Shown in pieces: positions 52,695-62,291 of a stretch of DNA of 64,000 nucleotides; the stretch's first letter is position 1; each line of letters opens with the position of its first letter. A program made the position numbers and the translations under genes. The stretch lies in assembly GCA_015058045.1 (NCBI GenBank), contig SVDC01000010.1, forward strand, positions 1 to 64,000. Direction: 5' to 3'. The notes below the pieces were generated by a model. That model was given only the letters and a program-made list of their open reading frames with translations. It was not told the origin of the DNA and made no database searches. This DNA is from Cellulosilyticum sp. (lineage in GTDB: Bacteria > Bacillota > Clostridia > Lachnospirales > Cellulosilyticaceae).

Positions 52695-53408
52695 ATGGAT
52701 TCTAAAAAGCAAAATCGTAAAATTGTATTCAATGTAGAATTTAATACATGGAAACGTAAGGATGAGCGATTAACTAAAGAGTGGATCACAGAACGTTTAG
52801 ATATTTTTGAGCACTATCCTCTCCAATGCCTTAAAGCACAAACCAACCAAGATTTTATTGTCTATTTAAACTACGACCCTTTATCTGAAGAAATTATGCA
52901 AAACGAAATGGCACAAAGAACATATTGGCCAGCTAATATATATATAGGCACTAGAAAAGCTAATAAAGCACATATGAAAAAATGGATTACAGATAGTGAA
53001 TATTTATTTTTAGTAAGATTAGATTCAGATGATATGTACGAAAAGCATTTTGTACAACGCTTACATGATATAGTCCTTAAACCAGATACACAAGCTCTTA
53101 TCTGTCGATATGGATATTATCACTTTATTCCAACCAGAAAAGTTGGTGACTATCAATATGTTTCACCTCCATTCTATGCCTTAATTTATAAAGTAGAAGA
53201 CTATCTTGATAATAAGATTTACCAATTCAAAGGACATAATGATGTTGTAAAAGTTCTTAAATACGAATGCCTTGAAGGCAGAAACTTTATGTTCCAGATA
53301 ACTGGTCAGAATACACTTATGGAATTTGATAGATATATGAATAAAAAATCTCCTTATGGACCAGAACAAACGCTAAATATATTGGCGCAATTTGGGGTGG
53401 GTGAATAG
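52695..53408 (+). CDS. Putative glycosyltransferase, paralogue 1
   Basis: This 237-aa protein carries RLDSDDMYEKHF near residue 112, a DxD-like metal/nucleotide-sugar motif. The opening RLTKEWITERLDIFEHYPLQCLKAQT-type segment resembles putative rhamnosyltransferase domains. It has no signal or membrane helix. It is about 60% identical by eye to the gene that follows 39 bp later, so the two are a tandem duplication. Confidence 0.7.
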   Translation: MDSKKQNRKIVFNVEFNTWKRKDERLTKEWITERLDIFEHYPLQCLKAQTNQDFIVYLNYDPLSEEIMQNEMAQRTYWPANIYIGTRKANKAHMKKWITDSEYLFLVRLDSDDMYEKHFVQRLHDIVLKPDTQALICRYGYYHFIPTRKVGDYQYVSPPFYALIYKVEDYLDNKIYQFKGHNDVVKVLKYECLEGRNFMFQITGQNTLMEFDRYMNKKSPYGPEQTLNILAQFGVGE

Positions 53409-53446
53409 AATATTACGAGTCATATTATTCTAGGAGGTAAAGCCCT

Positions 53447-54160
53447 GTGGAAACCGATAAGCAAAATCGTAAAATTATAGTCAGCATAGAGTTTAATTCT
53501 TTTAAACTTAACGACAAACGATTAACTAAAGAATGGATTCGTGAACGTTTAGATATTTGTGAACTATATTCCATTCAATGTTTCAAGGCACAGACCAATC
53601 AAGATTTTATTGCTTGTTTTAACTATGACCCTTTATCTGAAGAAGTAATGCAAAATGAATTAAAACAAAGAACTAATTGGCCTAGTAATGTCTACTGGGG
53701 AACAAGACAAATGAATGAAACACGTATGAAACAATGGCTAGGAGATAGCGAATGCCTATTTTTAGTAAGATTAGATTCAGATGATATGTACGAAAAGCAT
53801 TTTATACAACGTCTACATGATATCCCCATTAAACCAGATACACAGGCAATCATTTGCAAAGACGGTTATTTTCATATTACTGAAACAAAGCAAGTTGGTG
53901 ACTTCCATTATGTTTCACCCCCATTTTATACCCTAATTTATAATGCCACGGACTACTTTAATATGAAGCGATACCGTTTAAAAGGACATGGTTCTCTTGT
54001 AAATATTCTTAAATATGAGTGCCTTGAAGGTAAAAATTTTATGATTCAGCTGACTGGAAAAAATTCTTATATGGTAGTTGATGGTTTTAAAAAATATAAG
54101 TCCTTTTATCCTCCAGAAGAAGTAAAAAAAATATTTGAGCAGTTTGGCCTTAATGAATAG
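53447..54160 (+). CDS. Putative glycosyltransferase, paralogue 2
   Basis: This 237-aa protein starts at GTG with AGGAGGT upstream. It has exactly the length of paralogue 1 and shares RLDSDDMYEKHF, the NYDPLSEE segment, YVSPPFY and the YECLEG motif. Divergence is concentrated between motifs, as expected for change of acceptor or donor preference. It is followed by a bidirectional terminator and the third 5S-tRNA-Gly unit, the same order as the CgeB-type gene. Confidence 0.7.
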   Translation: METDKQNRKIIVSIEFNSFKLNDKRLTKEWIRERLDICELYSIQCFKAQTNQDFIACFNYDPLSEEVMQNELKQRTNWPSNVYWGTRQMNETRMKQWLGDSECLFLVRLDSDDMYEKHFIQRLHDIPIKPDTQAIICKDGYFHITETKQVGDFHYVSPPFYTLIYNATDYFNMKRYRLKGHGSLVNILKYECLEGKNFMIQLTGKNSYMVVDGFKKYKSFYPPEEVKKIFEQFGLNE

Positions 54161-54191
54161 GCCATCAAAAGAATAAAATAGTAATTAACGC

Positions 54192-54233
54192 AAAAAATGA
54201 GCAATGATTAAAATAAATCATTGCTCATTTTTT
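54192..54233. terminator. Bidirectional terminator before the third 5S-tRNA unit
   Basis: A perfect stem AAAAAATGAGCAATGATT and complement with a 6-nt loop and T-runs on both strands. Confidence 0.9.
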
Positions 54234-54245
54234 CTCATATTATAG

Positions 54246-54318
54246 AGCGCGAAACGGGACTCGAACCCGCGACCCTCTCCTTGGCAAGGAGATGCTCTAC
54301 CAACTGAGCCATTCGCGC
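54246..54318 (-). tRNA. tRNA-Gly (GCC anticodon), copy 2
   Basis: 73 nt, identical to the tRNA at 47480-47552 and in the same orientation. Confidence 0.95.
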
Positions 54319-54323
54319 ATGAA

Positions 54324-54440
54324 TTTGGCAACCACCTACTCTCCCAGTCGGTCTCCCAACAAGTACCATCGGCCGCTTAGGTCTTAACCTACGTGTTCGG
54401 GATGGAAACGGGTGTTTCCCCTAAGCGCATCGTCACCAAA
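54324..54440 (-). rRNA. rrf: 5S ribosomal RNA (copy 3)
   Basis: 117 nt, nearly identical to copy 2. It again has no 23S upstream and lies 5 nt from tRNA-Gly. Confidence 0.95.
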
Positions 54441-54472
54441 AATATTGTGTAGTTCTCTTGACTACGAATATA

Positions 54473-54501
54473 ATCTTACATGATATGTTGCTGTATGTCA
54501 A
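54473..54501 (-). promoter_or_regulatory. Promoter of the third 5S-tRNA-Gly unit
   Basis: TTGACA and TAAGAT are 17 bp apart. The start is near 54466, before a GTAGT/ACTAC stem-loop as at the other two units. Confidence 0.8.
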
Positions 54502-54525
54502 CTGTTTTTTTACATTTTTTAGTGT

Positions 54526-54577
54526 AAAAGGATATCATCTTATACTTTATCTATAAATCTTAAGGCGATATCCTTTT
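54526..54577. terminator. Possible terminator with a long loop
   Basis: An 11-bp stem AAAAGGATATC / GATATCCTTTT encloses about 30 bases. It lies between the 5S promoter and the pseudogene and may end transcription of the pseudogene. The large loop makes this weak. Confidence 0.3.
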
Positions 54578-54694
54578 TATATTGATCTTCTTCTATCAAT
54601 CCCAAAATAACCTAGAAACATTATAGGATGTATATCCGTTTCATAAAGAGGTAAAATCTTTGACCTTTATTTCTGAAATAGTTTCAATGCCATA

Positions 54695-55706
54695 TTAGCC
54701 CTTAACTGCTCCAGCAATTAAACTGTCCTGAACCTGTCTCATAAGCTGCTTTTCCCATTTTTTCGTTAATATAAATTGCAAATTTGGCAGCTTCTTCTGG
54801 ATATGCTGTACTCTTATTTACCCAGAAAGATTCTACGAATCCACCACAATAATCTGTCTCATTTCCTTTACCTGTAATCATAGGGATTTTGCAAGCAACT
54901 ACATTTTCTGGATTAACAGTTGCTGATTCATCAGTATAAACTTGATTAGCAAACCAACTTCCCATAAGTCTCATGGCTGCCTTTTCAGTAATAAATGCTG
55001 AATTTGCATCATCATTTCCTGCCTCTAATGGATTTTTTCCAAATGCTCCTGCATTATAGAGTTCAACCACTTTTTCTGCTGCTGCCTTATAGCCATCTTC
55101 ACTAAATGGAAGATCTCCATTAAGCATTGCATTTACACTTTCTGCCCCATCTAGTTGAGCTAATTTTTTACAAGCATCTAATAATTCATCATATGTATTT
55201 GGAATGGTTGCCCCTACTTTATCAAAAAGAGCTTTATTACAAAAGAGCGTCATATACCAAGAGAATGATGGTAATGAATAGGTTTTGCCATCATATTCAA
55301 AAGCTGAAGTTGAACCTGGTAAAACCTTTGCTTTTACTTCATCTGTAATATAATCATCTAATGGTAAGAGTTTATCTGCATTTACAAGCTTCCTAGCTGT
55401 GCCTGCTCCTCAATAGTAAAAAACATCAATTCCTGAAGCATCTCCTGCAAATTCTGCTGAAATCTTAGTTTTATAAGCTTCTGTATCAAGCGTCTGTGTA
55501 TTAATTGTCACATTAGGATTTTCATTCATGTATTCTTCAACTGCTGTACTCTCCTCTTTTTGTTCTTTACTATCTTCTACCTGTGCTGTACTACTTTCTG
55601 CCTTATCTACACTACTTGTTTGGCTTGTAGAACCACATCCACTCATTCCCATTACTAATGTTGATGCAACCATACATGTCACTAATTTTTGAAATAAATT
55701 TTTCAT
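54695..55706 (-). pseudogene. Disrupted extracellular sugar-binding lipoprotein (carbohydrate ABC transporter)
   Basis: The start is ATG 55706 with GGGGGG upstream. A signal peptide ends in the lipobox MSGC, a Ser/Glu-rich linker follows, then the solute-binding domain. An in-frame TGA (at 55410-55412) interrupts it after DVFYY, where related proteins usually have a Trp codon; the same frame then continues unbroken. Near the end, YETGSG is followed by a frame change: the other frame reads QDSLIAGAVKG and stops at 54695. About 90 residues also appear missing there. The gene is therefore broken twice, and no permease genes remain nearby. Confidence 0.85.
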
Positions 55707-55860
55707 TATTATCCCCCCATTTTTATTAATCAAATATAACAAAAATATAATCGTTAAGTACTTCTCTTTTGTTAGTATTAGTATATAAAATCCGGCTTTC
55801 CCTCTCAATTTAATATTTTTTCTATTAAGTTCAATATTTTTACATTCTATCTTTTACTAA

Positions 55861-55899
55861 ATAAAATGCCGCAAAGCTATATACTTTTGCGGCATTTTT
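55861..55899 (-). terminator. Terminator after the receiver-only regulator gene
   Basis: A stem AAAATGCCGCAAA / TTTGCGGCATTTT lies just past the regulator's stop codon. Confidence 0.75.
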
Positions 55900-55914
55900 A
55901 CTACTCATATCCTA

Positions 55915-56280
55915 TTAGAAATTAACATTCTCTAATGCTGTAATAAGCTTAGTCCTATCTACAGGTTTTAATAAATACTCTTTTACACCATTTCTTAGAA
56001 ATTCAACTACATAAGAAAAATCATCATAGCCACTAATCACAAATACCTTTGGTACACAAGGTAATGTATTTACTTCTTTTATCAATTGAATCCCATCCAT
56101 TTTAGGCATTCTTATATCTGTTATCATCACGTCTATCAACTGTGATTTCATAATCTCTAATGCTTCTACCCCATTTTTACATTCAATGATTTCCTCAATT
56201 GGTACCTGTGATCTTAATGCTATTATTTTTATCCCTTGTCTTATCATTTTTTCATCTTCTACAATTACGAGCTTTTTCAT
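55915..56280 (-). CDS. Receiver-only response regulator, probable truncated YesN
   Basis: This 121-aa protein is a complete receiver domain: the acidic pair in VEDE, the phosphoacceptor Asp in MITDIRMPKMDG and the lysine in LLKPVD. It ends shortly after (ALENVNF). YesN-type partners of YesM kinases are normally about 250-550 aa with an AraC DNA-binding domain, which is absent here. The start overlaps the kinase stop (ATGA). It may be a decaying gene or a signal sink. Confidence 0.8.
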   Translation of the reverse strand: MKKLVIVEDEKMIRQGIKIIALRSQVPIEEIIECKNGVEALEIMKSQLIDVMITDIRMPKMDGIQLIKEVNTLPCVPKVFVISGYDDFSYVVEFLRNGVKEYLLKPVDRTKLITALENVNF

Positions 56281-58085
56281 AATTCCCCTCCGCTCACCTT
56301 ATAAGGAATTTTTACAATGACTTTTGTATAGCACTTTTCTTTTGATACAATGCTAATGCCATATTCTTTTCCAAAGCTTATCTTAATTCGGTCTTGTACA
56401 TTCTTTAGTCCTAATCCATTTCCCGAACTGCCTATTGTCTCTATTTCTCCTGTTATCTTCTTTTGTAAATTAATAACTTGCTCTTCTGACATTCCCATAC
56501 CTGAGTCTGTAATCTCAATTACACAATATTTATCTTTAATAGCTCCCTTAATATAAATGGTTGTATCTTCTGCAAGTTCTTCTATTCCATGATAAATTGC
56601 ATTTTCTATAATGGGCTGTAACGACATTTTAGGAATCGCTTGTTCAAGAATGTTTTCCGGTATACTAATACTTAATATAATCCTATAATCAAAACGTAGA
56701 TTAATTAAGGCCAAGTAGTCTTTTATATACTCTACTTCTTGCTCCACAGTTACATTATGCTTAATCCACTTCATACTATAGCGTAGTAATCTTCCTAGTG
56801 AGGTAAGCGCATCTGAAATATCATACTTTTCCTCAATCTCTGCCATCATCTTTATAGATTCTAAAACATTGTAAATAAAGTGTGCGTTGATCTGATTTTG
56901 CAATGCTCTTATTTCGGAATCTTTCATCAGTCGTTCTTTTTTAATTCCTTCTTCCATTAGTTTCGAAATCTGGTCAAGCATTCTGTTAATGTGATAACCC
57001 AATTCACCTATCTCGTCATCTTCTCCTTCTGATACACGCACTTCTAAATTACCATTTCTAACTTTTTTCACAGTGTATATAACTTCATACAAACGTTTTA
57101 ACAGAAGCTTTATAGCATAACTAATAAATATGAAGATTAAGATTAAGCAGCCTCCTAAAACAATTAAGTAATAGTTTCTAATCTGATTCAGCTTATCTGT
57201 TTCTTTTTTTAAAGACTCGATGCTCAGTATGTATCCATCTAATTCTTTAACATATTGGCAAGCAACAATAACCTTTTCACCTCCAACTTGCATTTGCTTA
57301 TAGCATTCTTCATGAGTTTGTTCCTTTATTTCTCTAAATATATTATGTATATACTTTGACCACTTTAAGCCCTTGTCAGTATCAGCATGTACTCGCCCAT
57401 TACTATCAATAAAACAACTCCACTGCTCATTAGTAGACTGATAAATTTGTGGAAACAATATTTCCATTTTTGTAGCTACTTCTATTACCCCTAAATGTCC
57501 ATATTCATTGTCCTTGATATCTGTTACTAAGGATACAAGCCCCTTAGTAGGTGTATAGACGTAGTAAGGAAATAAATTATCATCATAATCAAACTGCCAG
57601 CTTCCATTTCCAAAGCCTTCTTTATTTCCCCATTCAAGTCGTTTTAAACGATCATAACTATAAAAAATAGGCATTATTTCCGTCACATTAGGCGCATCAA
57701 TATACACACGAATCTGATAAAGATAGGGGTTGCTATTCACAATTTTCTCCAGATTCACAATCTCCTCTTTAGAAAATTCCATTTTTTCTTGAATCGATAC
57801 TACTTCTCCCGCTTTTTCCGAACAGGCCCAGTCAATAAGGTTTTTTGAATTTAAAAATACTTGAGTAGCTATATTACACATTTCTACAGTCTTTTGAATA
57901 GTACTTTGGCTTTGAGCCATATTCAATTTAACATCCTTTATCTTATCACTTACTCTTACCTGAGCAATATACTTAAAGATAACTATCGAAAAGATAATAA
58001 TAGGCACCATCAAGATACCTATTACAAAAAGATTCATTCTTTGACTGAGTCTAACTATCTTTATATGCCTTCTATCACTCTGCAT
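56277..58085 (-). CDS. YesM-type sensor histidine kinase
   Basis: This 602-aa protein has a first membrane helix (about 18-38), an extracellular sensor region (about 40-300), a second helix (about 302-322) and a HAMP domain. A His_kinase domain with phosphoacceptor in NQINAHFIYNVLES follows, then HATPase (SGNGLGLKNVQDRI). The usual Pro before the His in the QINPHFLYN motif is Ala here, but the histidine is present. Such kinases control sugar ABC operons, and here it sits beside a sugar-binding pseudogene and a beta-glucosidase. Confidence 0.9.
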   Translation of the reverse strand: MQSDRRHIKIVRLSQRMNLFVIGILMVPIIIFSIVIFKYIAQVRVSDKIKDVKLNMAQSQSTIQKTVEMCNIATQVFLNSKNLIDWACSEKAGEVVSIQEKMEFSKEEIVNLEKIVNSNPYLYQIRVYIDAPNVTEIMPIFYSYDRLKRLEWGNKEGFGNGSWQFDYDDNLFPYYVYTPTKGLVSLVTDIKDNEYGHLGVIEVATKMEILFPQIYQSTNEQWSCFIDSNGRVHADTDKGLKWSKYIHNIFREIKEQTHEECYKQMQVGGEKVIVACQYVKELDGYILSIESLKKETDKLNQIRNYYLIVLGGCLILIFIFISYAIKLLLKRLYEVIYTVKKVRNGNLEVRVSEGEDDEIGELGYHINRMLDQISKLMEEGIKKERLMKDSEIRALQNQINAHFIYNVLESIKMMAEIEEKYDISDALTSLGRLLRYSMKWIKHNVTVEQEVEYIKDYLALINLRFDYRIILSISIPENILEQAIPKMSLQPIIENAIYHGIEELAEDTTIYIKGAIKDKYCVIEITDSGMGMSEEQVINLQKKITGEIETIGSSGNGLGLKNVQDRIKISFGKEYGISIVSKEKCYTKVIVKIPYKVSGGEL

Positions 58086-58286
58086 ACGCCACCACCCATC
58101 ATACTCTACACTCTTCTTTATAGCTTAATTAATTTATATTTCAATTTATTTATATTGTCCTACACCTATTTTTAAATTAAGTAAAATATTTATAATATCT
58201 ACTATTAATAATATCATCACCATGTATTTTTTTCATTATTTTTCGACATTTTACACTATATCAAATGCTGAATATTTAACTTATTA

Positions 58287-58338
58287 AAAGATAATCAGGG
58301 AGCAATCTATTTATTGTAGATTCCCCCCTGACTATCTA
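58287..58338 (-). terminator. Terminator of the GH3 beta-glucosidase gene
   Basis: A long stem GATAGTCAGGGGG...TCTA paired with TAGATTGCTCCCTGATTATC is followed by TTTTAAT on the minus strand. The remainder of 58086-58391 is AT-rich and holds no gene I can see. Confidence 0.75.
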
Positions 58339-58391
58339 ATTGATTTTATTAAATTCCTAGTTTCTCTTTAACCTCATTTTAGAAAAATGAT

Positions 58392-61199
58392 TTATACCTC
58401 CTTCAGTTCAACCCAACCTATTTCTATATTAGGCTTTATAACTTCAAATTTTATTTCATAGAATCCTTCTTCTAAGCTAACCTTATTAAGCTTTTGTCTA
58501 ATCCATCTGCCATCCGTCCCACTTGTTTGAATGGTTGTTACTAGTTCCTTATTTAAACTCATATTACAAGCTGTCTGTGATAAGTTTGTATCTGGAGACA
58601 TAATGTGAACAACTATATTATAAATACCTGCCTTAGTTACCTTTATAGCTATCTTCTCCTCTAAGTTTATCAATGTAATTTGAGGATTAGTACTTATATC
58701 ATACACCTTACTTCCTGATACTGCTTCTACCGCCTTAAAATCTTTTATTTCACTCATAATCTCTTGTTTTCTAAAGAATGCAGGTGCTTCCATTAAAAAC
58801 TTACAAATATTGATTGCACTTCTTTGAAGCTCGCCTAATTGTAATTTCCCTGCTTCTAGTGCTTCAATCGTATCATCATTATTTGAATTAATCTCTGCAC
58901 CATAATTGTTAACTACCATATAAAGGTCATTTTGTGCACGTAACATAAAGCTTGTATACTTCATGTCTGCTTCTCCACCACTTATGACATCATTCATTTT
59001 AGCCCACCAGTCAGTCATAACAATACCTTTAAATCCCCATTCCTTACGCAAAATCGTTGTATTTAAATCATAATTCGAAGCTGTCCAATATCCATTTACT
59101 GGATTATAAGAAGTCATAATCGCCTTTGCATCTGCTTCTTTTACTGCCATTTCAAAAGCCTTTAGGTAAATTTCTCTTACTGCTCTTTCAGAAACAACAG
59201 CTTCGACTACAGAACGTTCTTTTTCTTGATTATTACATGCAAAATGCTTAAGCGTTGCATGTGCACCACCCTTATAAATCCCTTTAGTAATTGCTACAGC
59301 AAAAGCTCCAGTTATTAGTGGGTCTTCAGAGAAATACTCAAAGTTACGTCCATTTAGTGGACTACGTCTTATATTCATTCCAGGTCCTAGTAAAAGATCA
59401 ATTTGGTTCCTTCTAAGTTCCTGACCTTCTTTCTCATAAAGTGCTTCAACTAACTCGGTATCCCAAGTCGCTGCAAGTAATGTTCCTATAGCAATCTGGG
59501 TAGCCTTTAGACCGCCTTCCATACGTATCCCTGAAGGACCATCTGCAGTAGCTGCAATAGGTATGCCATAACTAAACAACCTATCACTTACTCCCCCAAA
59601 TGCAGAAGCTGTTCCACTAGTTACTAAAGGACTGCTCATTCCTTCTCCTCGTACTAAAGTTGCAAGTTCCTCTTGATTAAGCTGCCCAATAAAGGCTTCC
59701 ATACTAATTTTTTTCTCATAAACATCTCTTAACTTATAGCCTTTATCTCCCGTAATATCTAATGACTTAGGGATATTATCATAAATTCGTGTCTCTAATG
59801 AAATCTCTCTAGTAGGGACTTCTTCATAACCTATACTATATGTACCATCCGCTTTTTTCTCACCAGGCTTTAATCGCTTAAACCCTTCAATAGGCGCCAA
59901 AGCTTGTTCTAGCTGCTCAATAAGTTGAAGGCTCTTTAGATGATATGCTTCTTTACCATTAATGCTGACTAATTCTGCATTTCTAATACTATTACCTACA
60001 TAAAAATAGTAATCTCCTGCTTCTAACACATAACTAGACTTATACCCAGTTATGCCTAAATCATCATAGGAAGCCATTTTCTTAATTGGAAATTCTATTA
60101 CTATTTCTTGTGTTTCACCTGGCTGAAGTAATTTTGTCTTTACAAAGCCTACCAATACTTTTGCTGGTTTCCCTAATTTGCCTTGTGGTGCTTCATAATA
60201 AACCTGTACTACTTCTTTTCCTGAGTATAAGCTTCCAATATTTCTTACATCTACCTTTATTTCAACATATACGTCTCCATCTTTTTCAATGGTATTGGCT
60301 TCTTTATTAGAAATATCAAAGTTTGTGTAAGATAATCCATATCCAAATTCATACTGAACTTTCTCTGGGCAAAATGTTTCAAAATAGCGATATCCTACAT
60401 AGATATCCTCTTCATAATAATTCTTTACCAGACCACCATAGTTTACAGTAGATGGATAATCCTGAATATCATAAGCAACTGTATCTGTTAATTTACCACT
60501 TGGTGTTACCTTACCTGTTAATACATCTACTGCGGCAAATCCGCCCTCTATGCCTCCATGCCATACATAAATAATTCCTTGAATAGGATGTAAATAACTT
60601 TCACTATCTACCCATTTCATATCCATAATATTAGATACATTAAGAACAACTACTACTTGCTCAAAATACTTCGTTACCTTTTGAAGCATATCTTTCTCTG
60701 TTTCTGTAAGCAGATAGCTTCCTTCTGTAACCATATTATCTTTATCTTCCCCAGCTGTTCGTCCAATTACAACGACAGCCTTATTAGATTGCATCCTAGC
60801 CTGTTCTACTATCTCATCAGTTAATGGCATCTCCTTTTGATACCATGGCTCTGCTGCCCAACCGCCTCCTCCATTATCAAATGGATTTTCTTCAATCCAT
60901 CCCTCGTAGATGCTGGCTAACTCTTCGTTAATTTGAACAGCCGACACCTTACGAAATCCTTCTAAAAGATTAGTTGTATACTCCACATTAACGCTGCCAC
61001 CAGAACCTGTTCCACTTCTATAATAATTAATTTGTGCTCTTCCAAAAATAGAAATTTTATCTTCCAAAGTGATAGGTAGAATATGCGATTCGTTTCTTAT
61101 TAAAACAGCTCCATCTGCTGCTACCTTCCTTGAAAATTCTGCAAATCCTTCTAATGGTATGCCTATTTTATTTGTTTTCACGGTCTTCTCCTCCAACAC
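58392..61199 (-). CDS. GH3 beta-glucosidase with reversed domain order
   Basis: This 935-aa protein has no signal peptide, so it is cytoplasmic. Domains: a GH3 C-terminal-type alpha/beta sandwich comes first (about 15-250; ADGAVLIRNES). A fibronectin-III-like domain (about 285-370) follows. The TIM barrel comes after that (about 495-790), with nucleophile Asp about 730 in VMTDWW. A CBM6-like beta domain ends the protein (about 830-935). Most GH3 enzymes put the barrel first. The swapped order is known in some rumen clostridial enzymes. It should hydrolyse imported beta-linked oligosaccharides. Confidence 0.92.
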   Translation of the reverse strand: MLEEKTVKTNKIGIPLEGFAEFSRKVAADGAVLIRNESHILPITLEDKISIFGRAQINYYRSGTGSGGSVNVEYTTNLLEGFRKVSAVQINEELASIYEGWIEENPFDNGGGGWAAEPWYQKEMPLTDEIVEQARMQSNKAVVVIGRTAGEDKDNMVTEGSYLLTETEKDMLQKVTKYFEQVVVVLNVSNIMDMKWVDSESYLHPIQGIIYVWHGGIEGGFAAVDVLTGKVTPSGKLTDTVAYDIQDYPSTVNYGGLVKNYYEEDIYVGYRYFETFCPEKVQYEFGYGLSYTNFDISNKEANTIEKDGDVYVEIKVDVRNIGSLYSGKEVVQVYYEAPQGKLGKPAKVLVGFVKTKLLQPGETQEIVIEFPIKKMASYDDLGITGYKSSYVLEAGDYYFYVGNSIRNAELVSINGKEAYHLKSLQLIEQLEQALAPIEGFKRLKPGEKKADGTYSIGYEEVPTREISLETRIYDNIPKSLDITGDKGYKLRDVYEKKISMEAFIGQLNQEELATLVRGEGMSSPLVTSGTASAFGGVSDRLFSYGIPIAATADGPSGIRMEGGLKATQIAIGTLLAATWDTELVEALYEKEGQELRRNQIDLLLGPGMNIRRSPLNGRNFEYFSEDPLITGAFAVAITKGIYKGGAHATLKHFACNNQEKERSVVEAVVSERAVREIYLKAFEMAVKEADAKAIMTSYNPVNGYWTASNYDLNTTILRKEWGFKGIVMTDWWAKMNDVISGGEADMKYTSFMLRAQNDLYMVVNNYGAEINSNNDDTIEALEAGKLQLGELQRSAINICKFLMEAPAFFRKQEIMSEIKDFKAVEAVSGSKVYDISTNPQITLINLEEKIAIKVTKAGIYNIVVHIMSPDTNLSQTACNMSLNKELVTTIQTSGTDGRWIRQKLNKVSLEEGFYEIKFEVIKPNIEIGWVELKEV

Positions 61200-61294
61200 C
61201 TAATAATATAATCATTATAGTGAATTGAACTATTCTATGATATAATTCTTATGTGCAAAAATATAAATATTCTGTCTTCATTAAGGAGGTTGTT

Positions 61295-62191
61295 ATGAAT
61301 TATCCTGAACAAAAAAAAGAAGTTATTAATGGCATTTCTTATAATTACTTATGCCACTATCAAGATGTAGTAGGCGCTGGTAATGTATATCCTGCACATT
61401 ATCATAGTTACATAGAAATATTATATGGTATCTCTGGAAATTATGAGGTTCTCTTAAATGGTAAATGTCATTATTTTTCTTCTGGAGATTTAGTCATCAT
61501 TAACTCTAAAGAAGTTCATCAAATCAATTCACTCTCTTGTAATGGTGGACGATATATCGTACTTAGATTTGAACCTGAAATTATTTACAATAGTATGTTT
61601 GCTAATTATTCACAGCTCAAGTATGTATTTCCTTTTATCTTAGAAACATCTAATCATCAAAAAATAATAAAAAAAGAAGAGATAAATGATACATTTATCC
61701 CTGAATTACTTTATGATATGTTAGATGAATTTGAAACTCAGCATTATGGGTATGAACTTGCTATTAAAAATCATATTGGTCGAATCTTCTTGTGGTTATT
61801 ACGCTATTTTCATCATAATGGCTCTGATTTTTCTATTCTTCCTGATTCAAATCTTGATTTGCTCGAACGCCTACAACCCGCTTTCGACTACATCCAACTA
61901 CATTATGATGAAGCACTTTCCGTTCCAGTACTTGCAACATTATGTAATATGAGCCCCAGTTATTTTTCTAGAATCTTTAATGCTCAGATGGGAATGAACC
62001 TTAATCAGTATATTAACTATATCCGTATTACTGAAGCAGAAAAATTACTCATTTCTACCTCAATGAACATTACCGAGATTGCTAATGCCATAGGATTTAA
62101 CACTACCAGCTATTTTATTAAACTATTTAAAGAATATAAAAATATGTCTCCTAAACAATTTCGCAAAGAAATAGTCATTACATCAAATTAA
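61295..62191 (+). CDS. AraC-family transcriptional regulator with cupin domain
   Basis: From ATG 61295 it has 298 aa. AAGGAGG lies six bases upstream; the GTG at 61253 has no site. An N-terminal cupin-like ligand domain (HYHSYIEILYGISG) is followed by two AraC helix-turn-helices (SPSYFSRIFNAQMGMN, then ITEIANAIGFNTTSYFIKLFKEY). It is divergent from the beta-glucosidase gene, about 95 bp apart, and is a good candidate for its sugar-responsive activator. Confidence 0.93.
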   Translation: MNYPEQKKEVINGISYNYLCHYQDVVGAGNVYPAHYHSYIEILYGISGNYEVLLNGKCHYFSSGDLVIINSKEVHQINSLSCNGGRYIVLRFEPEIIYNSMFANYSQLKYVFPFILETSNHQKIIKKEEINDTFIPELLYDMLDEFETQHYGYELAIKNHIGRIFLWLLRYFHHNGSDFSILPDSNLDLLERLQPAFDYIQLHYDEALSVPVLATLCNMSPSYFSRIFNAQMGMNLNQYINYIRITEAEKLLISTSMNITEIANAIGFNTTSYFIKLFKEYKNMSPKQFRKEIVITSN

Positions 62192-62228
62192 TGCTTCTAG
62201 ATTGCTTATACTTCTACATTTTAGGTAA

Positions 62229-62274
62229 AAAAATACCAAGGTACTATTATATAATGATACCTTGGTATTCTTTA
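62229..62274 (-). terminator. Terminator of the LytTR regulator gene
   Basis: A 12-bp stem AATACCAAGGTA and complement has a seven-T run on the minus strand. It may also serve the convergent AraC gene. Confidence 0.75.
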
Positions 62275-62291
62275 CTTCAATTATTTAATGA

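Noticed and set aside
55410-55412. The TGA in the sugar-binding gene as selenocysteine
   Set aside because: The protein is a sugar-binding lipoprotein where a tryptophan is expected, no SECIS-like hairpin is evident, and the gene has a second lesion.
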